A stretch of 64,000 nucleotides of DNA from Cystobasidiopsis lactophilus (Eukaryota > Basidiomycota > Agaricostilbomycetes > Agaricostilbales > Chionosphaeraceae), in NCBI GenBank assembly GCA_001599975.1, contig BCIO01000002.1:2987883-3051882 (forward strand), written 5' to 3'. The translations under genes were made by a program, and so were the position numbers. Below, piece after piece: positions 45,495-55,827 of the stretch. A model generated the notes under the pieces. It ran no database searches. It saw only the letters and a list, made by a program, of their open reading frames with translations, and was not told where the DNA came from. The stretch's first letter is position 1, and the number at the start of each line of letters is the position of its first letter.

Positions 45495-48400
45495 ATGGAG
45501 TCGTTTCCAGAGGCGTTCTTGTCCCATTTGCAGCCGTGCCTCTTCGTCGCCGGCTTGGCCGAACACGAGATCGTCAACTTCAAGCCTGAATTTGAGCCCT
45601 TGGTCTCGAGCTTGCGAAAGGTGCTCAGTGCTCGGAAACGATTTCCAATCTGGGACCCGGCGCGAGGGACGGCGGCCGACTTTCACATCGTTCTCGTCGC
45701 CAAAAATGTCAAGTTTCCGCCGCGCAAGGCGAAAGCCAGCGTCGAAGGCAGCTCAGTAACCCTCCATTCTCCCATTTCTCCTTTAACGCCCAACTCCCCC
45801 CTCTACCCTGATGGCATTCTGGCGCCAATTTGGGTCCGAAAGCACCGCGAAATGCTGCCCTGCGTGTTTGTGCTCACGCTTTCAATTTGGGAGCCACCGC
45901 GACAGGATACGGGGCCATTGGGAGGCAGCTCTGGAGACGAGTATTCGGAACAGGAGCGCAAAAGGGACGCGGAATTGGTGGCCGAGATCATCGAGCGCAA
46001 GCGGCAGACGAGCGAGAGGAGCATCAAGATGGCCGTCATTCTTCTCGCGTCCAAGCAGATGCTGGAGAACCCAGTCTTGGACTACCGGTTAGGCCTCATC
46101 AGGCGGCAGTCTGGGCTGGATTCGCGCGCCTCGCTTTTTGTCATTTCGCCAGTCGCACCCGCTGAGGTCCAGAACTTCGTTTCGTCCCTGCAGAGGGAGT
46201 TGTATGATTCTGCTGTCGATTATTTCAAAGACCATGGGCGGCGTGTGCGGCGGAAGAAGAGCAAAGTGCCCAGCTCTATCGGTCGACCTATTGGGGCAGC
46301 GGGATCTTCTGGCCCTCTGCCGGCCGGACCTCAAGCTTGGAGCTGCCGCTACGACTACAAGATGGGGGCTTTTGCAGAGTTTCGGCAAGAGTACGAGGTG
46401 GCCCTGAAGCACTACGAAGACTGCTACAATGGGTTGCTGGACATGTTTGCCGCCCCTGCCCTGCTGCAGCCTCGAACAAAACGGTGGTTAGAAGCCAAGG
46501 TCCTGGCCGATTGCGTGCATGCAAAGGTGGGTCCCGGATGCATTCGCTCATCAGGGGCAAGACCTGACACGGTTGGCAGATTTGCAAGCTCTATCTCTAT
46601 ACAGACGACTCGACACGTATGATGGCTCAATTAAACAAGCATCTCTATCGATTTCGGGAGCTGTGCGAAGGGTGGGGAATCGGGATGGGCACGTTTGAGT
46701 TTTGGTCTTGGTCATCCAAACAGTGGGATTTCTTGCCATCGTTTTGTCGAACGAAGCTCACTTAATAGCACGCAGGTACCGATTGGTAGCAGAACTTCTA
46801 GATATGGCCATCAAAGGCGGCTTTAGATTGCCTGTTACCAAGCCATCTGCAGCCAAAGGTCAAGAGCCACCAAGAGAGCTGGTTCCGGGCCACAGTCTCC
46901 AACACCCTGGGCATTTCTACTATCTAGCAGCACTAAGCGCCATTCAGCGGAAGACCATGTATGACAAGACTTTACTAGATTCAGCAACTGCTCCAGTCGA
47001 AGACCCAGCTCTGACGCACGAAAAGACCGTCAGCCACATAGATCAGATCCTAGAGGTAAAGTGCTCTTCGATATCATTTGATCCGAGTCTAAATGTACGT
47101 ACAATCAGCTTTTGACGAAGGCTTACGAGGCATTCAAGAAGCACCAAAACGGGCGCACTGGCGTCGCCTTGGTGTCCCTCATAGCATCCCTCCAGACCGA
47201 AGCTGGAAAAAGTGACACAGCATTGAAGTGAGTTGCCGACCTGCTCTTACTTTCCACTCTTACCAGGCCTCGCCAGATTCTTCGAGCGCATTTCCAAAAG
47301 CTATCGCTCCGAGCCCTGGCCGGCACTCTTTTCGTCTGTTTCCCAACAGACTCTGGCTTGCGCGCAATCATCACAAGATGCAGCGACCCAGTTCAAATCT
47401 CAGTTTGAGCTCTTGAGTCTCCGTCCGTCATCATCTCTGCCTCAGCGGTCAAGCTTGCAGGACTAAAATGTGATGCAGGCGCCCTCTCTGCTACCAGTGA
47501 CGCCAAAGCTTTCTTCTCCCCGTTTCAGTCATTACCTCCACCGCCAGATGCTACTGAGGTCGTCATCGAGACTGCGACGTTAGGACACAACTTAAGTAAG
47601 ACTTCCATTGATAACAAATGGGCCAATGCTCATTTCAATTACCAGTCCAAGCAAAAGCCTCCTTTGCTTCTGGTTCCATTTCACTAGGGCAGTCGGTCGC
47701 TTTTAAAGTGGCCATCACCATGTCCGACCAGCTTCCCCCCATGACCTTCCATTCTCTCTCTCTCAGAATCAACGACACCTCCGGTCTCCGTCTCACCCAT
47801 AGCGCCGAGTGTGAAAACAAGAAGGAGCATCAGTTCAGCCAAGTCAGCCTCGACTCGGCTAACATCGAGTCGCCAGCCTTGCAGCTTGCCAACTTGTCCT
47901 TCGCGCCGGGCGAGCCCAAAATCTTCGCTGCGCAGCTCTCTGTGGCCCAACCCTCGACCGTCGAGCTCATGGACCTTCAGTTCTGCCTCAGCGAGAACGG
48001 GTGGCCGATACGGCTGGTCTCCAGTCTCAAAGGCGGCATCCTGCGTTGCAGTTTCGTCCCGACACCTGCTCAGCTCTCTCTCTCCCTACAACACGACCCG
48101 CACGCCTTTTTGGATGAATCATTTCCGGTCGTCTTTACGCTTCACAATGAAGAAGCTGTGCCCGTTACAGTGACAGCGTCGGTAGCGATCCAAGCTTCGG
48201 AAGACAGCGCTGGTAAGTCCGAGCGCTTTCACGGCCGCAACGGCATCACTAACAACAATTCAGGCGCGGCGGTAATTTCTATCGACGAATCTACTGTGGC
48301 CACCACGCTACGGGACATCCATGTTGGCACGCTGGAGGGCGGCGCTAGCATGACCAAAACTGTTTTGATGGTGGCCAACGGCACGGAAGGCTCTCGGCTC

Positions 48401-49401
48401 CTCGATCTGACCATTAAGTGCTCGCCAACCGCGCAGAACTTTGACCGCATCCTCTCCGAGCGCGTGCTCACGGAGAAGGTCAGCATCCCGACCTTTCACG
48501 CTTGGTCGTGCCGAATGCAACCTCTGTTCCGGCCGCGGGTGAAGTCGCAGCAAGAGATCAAGATGGATTTCTCGCTGGAGATGGACGAGGCCGAGTGGCG
48601 CCAGTCGATTGACTGCGAGCTCACTTTGCAGCTGGCGGCTTTAAGGGATGACATCGTGATCAAATCCATTGGCTTGGATCTACCCGTGAGTTGATTCAAC
48701 TTTTTTTAAAATCTAAGTGGGAGTTGAATTGAGGGTCGGCATAGCGCGATTCTCGAGTGCGGATGTTTGCCGATTCCACCGCTGCGACGTCTTATCCGCT
48801 GTCTTTGGGACCTGGCGACTCCTTTGCCGCGTCCATGCTGTTGGACGTCCTTCCTTCGTCCGGTGTCGCTTCTGACACGGCGGCGGCGGCGCTCCGGCTC
48901 ACCTGGGCGCGGCCGCACGCCATTTTCGACTCGACGAGCATCCTGCCCATCCTAGACCTCGAGCCGCCGGCTCAGCTGTCCGACCCGTGCGTGCTGGTGT
49001 CCTACCCACCCTTGGCCTCTATCCACCAGCCTGTCATCTTCAAGCACACGATCTTCAACCACAACCCGTCCACGCCTTTGCACCTCACCATCTCGGTCGA
49101 CTCGTCCCCGGACTGGGTGCTCTCCACGCCGCGCAAGATCAACCGGCTCACCATCTTGCCTGGCTCGCAGCACTCCATCTCGATGAGCGGCGTGGCCGTG
49201 CAACGGGTGGGCTTGATCGACATCCCGGCTCTGCGGGCTTGGGCGATGGTCAAGGATCCCTTGCTGGACGGGGAGGAGAGCCAAGGCCGAGGTCGGGAGC
49301 TGTGCGTGCTGGCGGAGGGAACGGTGTGGGACTCAGAGTGGGAGGCGACGGACGAGCAGGGCCACGCGCTCCGGAGGGCCAAAATCTTCATCTCCCCTTA
49401 G
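45495..49401 (+). CDS. TRAPP complex subunit 11 (foie gras / gryzun domains)
   Basis: Starts MESFPEAFLSHLQPCLFVAG and reads RKRFPIWDPARGTAADFHIV, KMAVILLASKQMLENPVLDY, RRQSGLDSRASLFVISPV, and SSLQRELYDSAVDYFKDHGR. After these come KMGAFAEFRQEYEVALKHYE, EAKVLADCVHAK, the foie gras segment ICKLYLYTDDSTRMMAQLNK, and HPGHFYYLAALSAIQRKTM. Several short exons (about 46740-47600) lead to a long beta-rich part with SFASGSISLGQSVAFKVAIT and HEEAVPVTV-like Ig segments. The gryzun C-terminus has YPPLASIHQPVIFKHTIFN, PDWVLSTPRKINRLTILPGS and VLAEGTVWDSEWEATDEQG. About 1,150 residues, the usual TRAPPC11 size. It is part of TRAPPIII, acting in ER-to-Golgi traffic and autophagy. About eight introns. Convergent with RER1. 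Confidence 0.92.
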
Positions 49402-49610
49402 AGATTTTTGCAAAATGCCCCTGTTTCCCCCTCTAGGCTTTTGCAAAAGAAGATCCTACTATGTATACAAGCAGATCTTTTGCCACGGGGGGAGGCGCCC
49501 AGTCCGACGAGTGGGTGGCAAAAACGCGCGGACGGGCCGTGCTTTGGTGCCGCTCGTTCTCTAGTGTGGGAAGCTCCGGGGAGGGTCGTTCGTTAAACGA
49601 AGAGAGAGAT

Positions 49611-50485
49611 CTATTTGCGGCCGCCATACTTCGCCTTGCGACCAATGTCGAACGGCAGGTATCTGCAGCGGGCGCGTCCACCGGGAATGAGAACACGTTG
49701 CCCAACAAACACAACAAAAGGGCATCTCGAACGCACTTGTATTTTTGCATGTGGGCGAGTTGCCGCCGCATGGTGATGGTGAATAGGATGCAGAAGCTGT
49801 ATGTGGCAACTGAGTGAAGATCCTAGAGCAAAGGATGGAGGGCAAAAGTCGACGCGTACTACATGAGGAGGATTGGCCAGCTGTGCGATATGTCAGCGCT
49901 GTAGCAACGGGAATGAACAAGAGAGAGCAACACGCACTATACCGGCACGTCAAAGGCAGGGATGAAGGTGGCGATGAAGGAGAGGAAAACGGCGCGGGTG
50001 GACGAGTGCCAAAACTTGAACTCGGGCAGGCGGCGGATGAAGGGCCGGAACTCTTCGTCCTTGTCTTGTGCACCTGTGCAATCAGGACCTTGTTAGATCC
50101 CGACGGATCTAGAGCGACAGGGAGCAAACGCACCCATGGAGGTGGGCAAGCCGGGAGCGCCTTCTTCGACTTCGGACTCTGCAATGTCGAGCTCGAGGCT
50201 GGGGTCGAACTTGGGCTGGAGGAAGGCGAGGAAGAGGTTGAGGAGGTAGATGCCAAGTGCATAGGTGACGATGTAGAAGCGGTGGATCACGAAGATGCGG
50301 ATGAGGAACAGCAGGGTCAGGCCGGCCGTGACGAGCCAGCGATTGAGCGTGTACGGCGTGACGCGGTCTGCGCTGGCTGCTGTGAGCTACGTGTCACGAG
50401 CAGCAAGGCCAGGCCACGCACCGAGTTGGGACTGGTAGCGCTGCCCGAATTTGGAGAGCGACTTGAACGCCTCTGAATTGGCCAT
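49611..50485 (-). CDS. RER1: ER retrieval receptor Rer1
   Basis: Exon 1 starts [20 protein letters not shown] (50485). It is followed by [40 protein letters not shown] and [17 protein letters not shown], then [20 protein letters not shown] and [19 protein letters not shown]. The end is [20 protein letters not shown] and [10 protein letters not shown]. Four membrane spans and the [16 protein letters not shown] signature are diagnostic. Rer1 cycles between cis-Golgi and ER and returns membrane proteins with polar residues in their spans, using COPI. The Lys-rich end could serve as a coat-binding tail. Introns are 50-75 nt. Head-to-head with HRD3, 178 bp apart. Confidence 0.95.
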
Positions 50486-50663
50486 GGCCGAGAAGGCGTT
50501 CGTCGAGTCCAGCCCGCTGCTTGGTCGCCTGCCTTAGTCCACGCAGTGTGCAGCCGCCCAAGAGAGACACGCACTCTTCGCGCATCATTTTTCACGCCGC
50601 GCAGAAACACCGAAGTTCGTGGCAGGTGGAAGACAGCACTCTTGGCCCTAGTCGACGGCAGTT
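50486..50663. promoter_or_regulatory. Shared divergent promoter, RER1 / HRD3
   Basis: A 178-bp gap between the start codons of two ER-homeostasis genes. No perfect unfolded-protein-response element could be confirmed by eye; joint regulation is inference. Confidence 0.4.
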
Positions 50664-53600
50664 ATGAAGCGGCGGAAGCTATTGGTGTCCGCTCTCGTGG
50701 TCTTGGCAGGCTCAGCAGAGGCCACCCTGTCCGGGCCCGACGCCTTGAACCAAGCCAACGCCCTGCTCAAGGAGCTCGTGGCCAAGTCGGTCTCGCTGTC
50801 CGCCGTGCCCACCGCTTCCTTGTTCTCATCCTCCTCCTACACCCCTTTGCTCGACTTGATAGAGCACCAAGGCTCAGGGCCCTTGGTCCAGGCCGTCAAG
50901 TGGACTCGCAAGCTGCTGGGCAAGCCGGCTCTCAATGCGCCTCCGGCTGAAGAGACCCCCTCGCTCTGGTCGCTTTCAGGCTTGGCCGCTCGCTTAACCG
51001 GGTCCAACCACTTATTAGGCGACCTGGCCCAATCGCCGGACCAGCCTGACGCCTCGCTCGAATCGCGGTCCAAGAAGCTCCTGGATGGTCTGGCAGCAGG
51101 GGCCACTCTGTCCAAAGCCGAGCTGCTGCTGGGCTTGAAGCAGGTACAATTGCTTCTAGAGCAAGCCGGGGAGTTGGGGCAGGATAAGGCGTGGGAGACT
51201 TTGGGGGAACTGAGCTTCTGGGGCAAGTTTGGCAGCCCGCAGAACATGACGACCGCTTTGAAAGCGTACAAGAGGCTGGCCGACTCGACGGGCAACACCG
51301 AAGCGCAGTACATGCTTGGGTTTTTGAAGGCTTCTGGGCTCGCGGATGGGCTCGAAGCGGAAGGGGATCAGGCGGCGGTGGGTGTCCTCCTTCTCATCTC
51401 ATTGACCTTTCTCATCATTTGGTTGGAGATCTTGCAGGCCTTGTTGTATTACACTTTTGCGGCTCTGGGAGGTGCGCCACAAGCGGAGATGACGGTCGGC
51501 TACCGGCATTGGGTGGGCATCGGCACAAAGCAAAGCTGCTCCGACGCTCTGCCCTTCTACAAAGCTGCTGCGGACAAAGGTGAGCACTTTTTGTCACCCG
51601 ACCCATTCTTTGGATTCATAGAGACCCCTGTTTTTACAGCGATGGGCAAGTTTGACAAAGGCCCGCCCGGCGGCCTCCACTTGCCACCCACCAAAGTGCG
51701 CTTGTCCGACCTCGAGGGCGGCGTGTTCGGGCCAGGCGCCTCCGTCGCTTCAACAGGCGTCAACTCTCGCTCCGCCCACTCCTCCCACCAGCATTCCTCG
51801 GGCGGCTTCCACACGCCCACCACCCAGCAAGCCTGGGAGGACGTGCTCGAGTTTTACAACTTCCACGCCGACCGCGGCAGCGCCGACTTCATGTTTCGCC
51901 TAGGGCGCATCTACTACCAAGGCTTCGGCTCCATCGGCGCCATCCGAAGACGCTTGCCACCCTTTTCCTTCAACACAGGCGAAGAGCTCGGCGGGCGGGA
52001 CTATGCCCGAGCTCACAAATGGTTCCATCGAATCGCAAGGACAGTTTGGCCCAGAGATCCCCCTGCCGCCATCCGAAAGCCGCTGTCCGGCGCCTCAGCC
52101 CACCCGATTGGCTCCTACGACGCGGCGAAGGACTTCAAGGTCGCTAAGGATGAGCACCTGACCATGGTCGCCGGCCTTTCCGCTGGTTTTTTGGGCAAGA
52201 TCTACTTGAGAGGCGAGGGCGTGCCGCAAGACTTTGTCAAGGCGTTCATGTGGTTCAGCCGCGGCGCTGGCCAGGTGAGTCGCTGCACCTTCCTTTCGCG
52301 CACGGGCGCTCAGTAGTGTTGTCGTGCTCTCATAGGGCGACTATCAATCGATGAACGGCTTGGGCATCATGTACCGAGACGGCTTGGGCGTGGCCGTCGA
52401 CCAAACCAAAGCGCTGACTTACTTTCAAACCGCTTCCGGCGAGAACCTGGTCGAGGCCCAAGTCAACCTCGGCAAGTTCTACCTTGGTTTGTCTCTCTTC
52501 TCACTCACAGCTACTGTATGAGAGCTGAGTGGGTGTCATTGGTGAACAGGCTCTGGCGATATCAACGTGGCCTCGCAGTATTTCGAGCTGGCGATCCGCA
52601 ATGGCGATGCCTTCCAGTCCTTCTACTACCTTGCCGAGCTCAACGCCCACGCCGTTAATCGACCCGACTTATGTCCTGTCGCTGTGGCTTTCTACAAGAT
52701 CGTGGCAGAGCGAGGCGACTGGGAGCACGAGGTCTGGTGGGAGGCCGAGAGGGCCTGGTTCAGAGGCGACAAGCAGCGAGCGCTTTTGGGCTACTGGATG
52801 ATGGCCGAGCGAGGGTACGAAGCCGCACAGAACAATGTGGCTTGGATCTTGGACAGAGGTGCGTTCGAGCTCTGCCGTCGTAGCGTTTGCTGGTGCTAAG
52901 CGGTGCTCGAGAATCATACAGACAGGAGCTTGATTAAGCTGCCGCTGCTCATGGAGGCCGCATTGGCTTCCTCGGACGCCATCCCGACCTCCAACTTCAC
53001 CGACCGGCTAGCGCTGATCTATTGGACCCGGTCGGCCGCGCAGGACAACATTGACGCTTTAGTCAAGATGGGCGACTACTACCTCAAGGGCATCGGTCTG
53101 CCCTCGTCGCAGCCTCAACCCCAAAAGGCCGCGGCTTGCTACCAGTCCGCAGCCAGCACCCACGTCAGCGCTCTGGCCATGCACAACCTCGGGTGGATGC
53201 ACGAGATTGGCATCGGTGTAAAGCAGGTCAGTCCCGTCTTCGTCTTCTCGAGCCTTTGATGGCATTGCTGAGACATGGCTTGAGCAGGACTTTCACCTGG
53301 CTAAGCGGTATTACGACCTCGCGCTGGAAACCAACTCTGAAGCCTATCTCCCCGTCGTCCTGTCCCTCCTCAAATTACATGCTCGAAGTGTCTATCAAGC
53401 CTTGAAGGGCGGCGACATCAAGGCCATCACCGTTCAAAGCCCCTTCGCGCCCAAAAAGCTCACCGACGAAGAAGGCAACGTCAAGACGGCGTGGGAGCGA
53501 CTCATGGCTGCTTTGCTTCACTTCGTGCATCTGCGCTTCCACCAGGGCATCGCCGAGCTCTTCGGCACCTTTCCCATTCGCGAGCCGCCTCAACCTGGCG

Positions 53601-53860
53601 AAGGTGACAACCTCCACGATGCTCAACGCGCCCTCTCAGAGGACGACGATCCTGTTCGGTGGGCAAGAGAGCAACAAGAGCGGGCAGAGACGGACGAGGA
53701 GGACTTTATGGATGGCATGGGGCGGCACGGCGGTGGCGACTCGGAGCTGCTCGAGAGCATCGCCATCATCGCTCTGTGTATGGGGGTCGCCTTCTTGTTC
53801 TGGTACAGGCAGCTACGGGTGGACGCTCAGAGGGGAGAGGAGAGGCAAGGGGTGCGATAG
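50664..53860 (+). CDS. HRD3: ERAD adaptor Hrd3 / SEL1L
   Basis: Signal peptide MKRRKLLVSALVVLAGSAEA, then many Sel1-like repeats: LKAYKRLADSTGNTEAQYML, LLYYTFAALGGAPQAEMTVG, FMFRLGRIYYQGFGSIGAIR, AGFLGKIYLRGEGVPQDF, and DYQSMNGLGIMYRDGLGVAV. More follow: EAQVNLGKFYL, AQNNVAWILDR, IDALVKMGDYYLKGIGLPS and ALAMHNLGWMHEIGIGVKQ. A single C-terminal span, LLESIAIIALCMGVAFLFWY, is followed by a short basic tail. This is the Hrd3/SEL1L layout; it holds the Hrd1 ligase and feeds misfolded luminal proteins to it. About 930 residues, six or seven short introns. An unusual Ser/His/Gly-rich insert (about 51690-51830) lies between repeats. Confidence 0.92.
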
Positions 53861-54202
53861 TATGCGAGCTGCATCTGCGTCATTTTGGATACAGACGAAG
53901 ACTAGAACTGAAAGCGACTTAAGACCAGTCCTCGTCCCCTGGGTCCACGATAAATCGCCTTCGTCAATGTGGCACATTCAGAGATTCTGCAGCCACTTGT
54001 TCGAGCATTCGGCGAGCCGAAAATCGGCCGAACGCTGGCCCCCATTTTGCTGCACTGGTTTGATACAACCCCCCAAGTTCCTGTGTAAAAGCTGGATCGA
54101 ACAGTTTCAAACGGGCTGTAAATTGACTCACTCCCGCGCACCATCGCATCAAAGCATGCTTGTGGGTTTTCGTTTTTGCAAGTGGATTACCACTCAAGTA
54201 GA

Positions 54203-54667
54203 TTAACAACGCAGAGCAACCTTGCGGCTGGCTTTAAGGTTGCAACTTATATATGAGGACAAGGGATGCTTACATTGGTGCGAAGCGTGCCTCGAACGAA
54301 AGTTCGGCGACGTGGCAGGCTGAGCTGACAACCACTTGCACAAAATTGCGCAGACTGCTCGCTCCGACAAGAGCACTTGCAACACGCTCGTAGAGTCGCA
54401 ATTTGGGTCGGGTAGAAGGAGAAGCAGAGCAGCTCGCGTCGATTCGATTGCTTCCGCAAACTCGAGCAAAATCATGGTGCCTTGCTGCCTTTGATTGATG
54501 CGATCCATGTCCTTGGGCGGAAGGGTGAGAGTCACTGGGAACTTGCCACCGACCATCTGTCGATAGACCTCGTGACTCTCCCAAAAAGCACGGTCTGTGG
54601 CTGTGGCGAAGGCGGCAAGGAGGAAGACGAGGGATTTAACCGCAAGTCGCACGGCTTGGTCGCTCAT
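54203..54667 (-). CDS. Hypothetical small protein with hydrophobic N-terminus
   Basis: A 154-codon frame from ATG 54667: MSDQAVRLAVKSLVFLLAAF, then ATDRAFWESHEVYRQM and LTLPPKDMDRINQRQQGTMI, then LLEFAEAIESTRAALLLLLP. The first half looks like protein (signal-anchor-like start, amphipathic helix). The second half is Ser- and Cys-rich and may be 3' intron or UTR. No family recognised; it could be a small membrane or secreted protein with an unresolved intron, or a chance frame. Confidence 0.3.
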   Translation of the reverse strand: MSDQAVRLAVKSLVFLLAAFATATDRAFWESHEVYRQMVGGKFPVTLTLPPKDMDRINQRQQGTMILLEFAEAIESTRAALLLLLPDPNCDSTSVLQVLLSERAVCAILCKWLSAQPATSPNFRSRHASHQCKHPLSSYISCNLKASRKVALRC

Positions 54668-55827
54668 AGGGCAACCTGCTCCTCCTCTTCGGTCGGTGCC
54701 GCCGAATTTCGCCTGAATAATCTCAAGAATCGCATTTGAGGGTGGACGATGGGAGCAAAAGACTTTGGCCCGCGTCAGCGAAGTTTAACGCCATGACGTG
54801 CAAGTCCTGCCAGTAGCGGTGCCGAGGTACTCTCGGCCTGCGATAGATGAACGGAACTATGCTCCTTTGGACGCAGACAGAAGTCTAGTGACCGTGATAG
54901 CCACTCAGCAAGCGCAACAGCCGAGAAAGATCCACATGAGGAGTCTTTAGCCAATATCACTCTAGCTCGCCCGCCTCTCCCCGATTCTGCATCTACGATG
55001 ACAACTGTAACCTGAACTATGAAGCGTAAGCTCTTGTCTCCACCGGAGAGTTAACTTGCTCGAAAACACTCACTGTTCACAAGTGGTGAATATCTGATCT
55101 TTGACTCTTCGAACCTTGTAGACATAGTGGCAGGCATCATTATGAACATAGCCGCGAGCACAGGCTCCTTTTGGAGATCAGTCAATGAGCCATCAGTATG
55201 AACTGTATTGCCACGACAAGACAGAAGGCAAACCCCAGCTCTGCTGGGTGGCAAGGGGAGCCCACTTCAGCATTACCAGAGCAAACTGTGCCTTATCATT
55301 TGAAATGGATCGAAACCTGCCCGGCCATCCCAAGTCAGAAAGGGAGAGCGCCACCGCATCTGCTTGAGGGCATGTCGAGACAGTCTTACCGTTTGAGCCG
55401 CTCCTCGAGATCTCATTCTTCTTTCATTCTCTAGACACATTCGTAGATGACAGTATGCGAAGTGAATGAAGCCAAAATCAACGAGCTGCCCAAGCCTAAG
55501 GGCGCTCGAAGAAGTGGCGGCAATGGGAGCGTCCTCTTCTTCTCAGCTTGTGAACCGCAAAACTCATTGTCTTTAAGACACAGTAGTGTCAGCTGGAGGT
55601 TGAAAAAGCGCCACTTTTAGGGAGCATGAAAGGCAGGAAGGCAACACCAGCTTGAAGGTCGGGTCATTTCAAGGCAGCCTTCGAAAGGGCATCGACAGCA
55701 CAGCCTTGGGCATCCTCTCGAAAACTTTCAAACAGACCACAAGAGTAAAAGCATCGCGAGGCAAGGAGCAAGCGGAGGCAACGAGACACGCTTGAGCAGC
55801 GTCGACGACTTGGCGCAAGGAGAGCGA
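54668..55827. other. Poorly resolved stretch, possible spliced gene on the minus strand
   Basis: About 1.16 kb without a confident gene. On the minus strand, a frame around 55254-55080 (LTDLQKEPVLAAMFIMMPAT, STRFEESKIRYSPLVN) meets a GTGAGT donor near 55072. A TTACAG acceptor near 55010 opens VVIVDAESGRGGRARVILAK, then DSSCGSFSAVALAEWLSRSL to GLARHGVKLR with a stop at 54775. The join is in phase and looks coding, but I cannot name a family. The part 55300-55827 should carry the promoter of the bromodomain gene. Confidence 0.3.
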
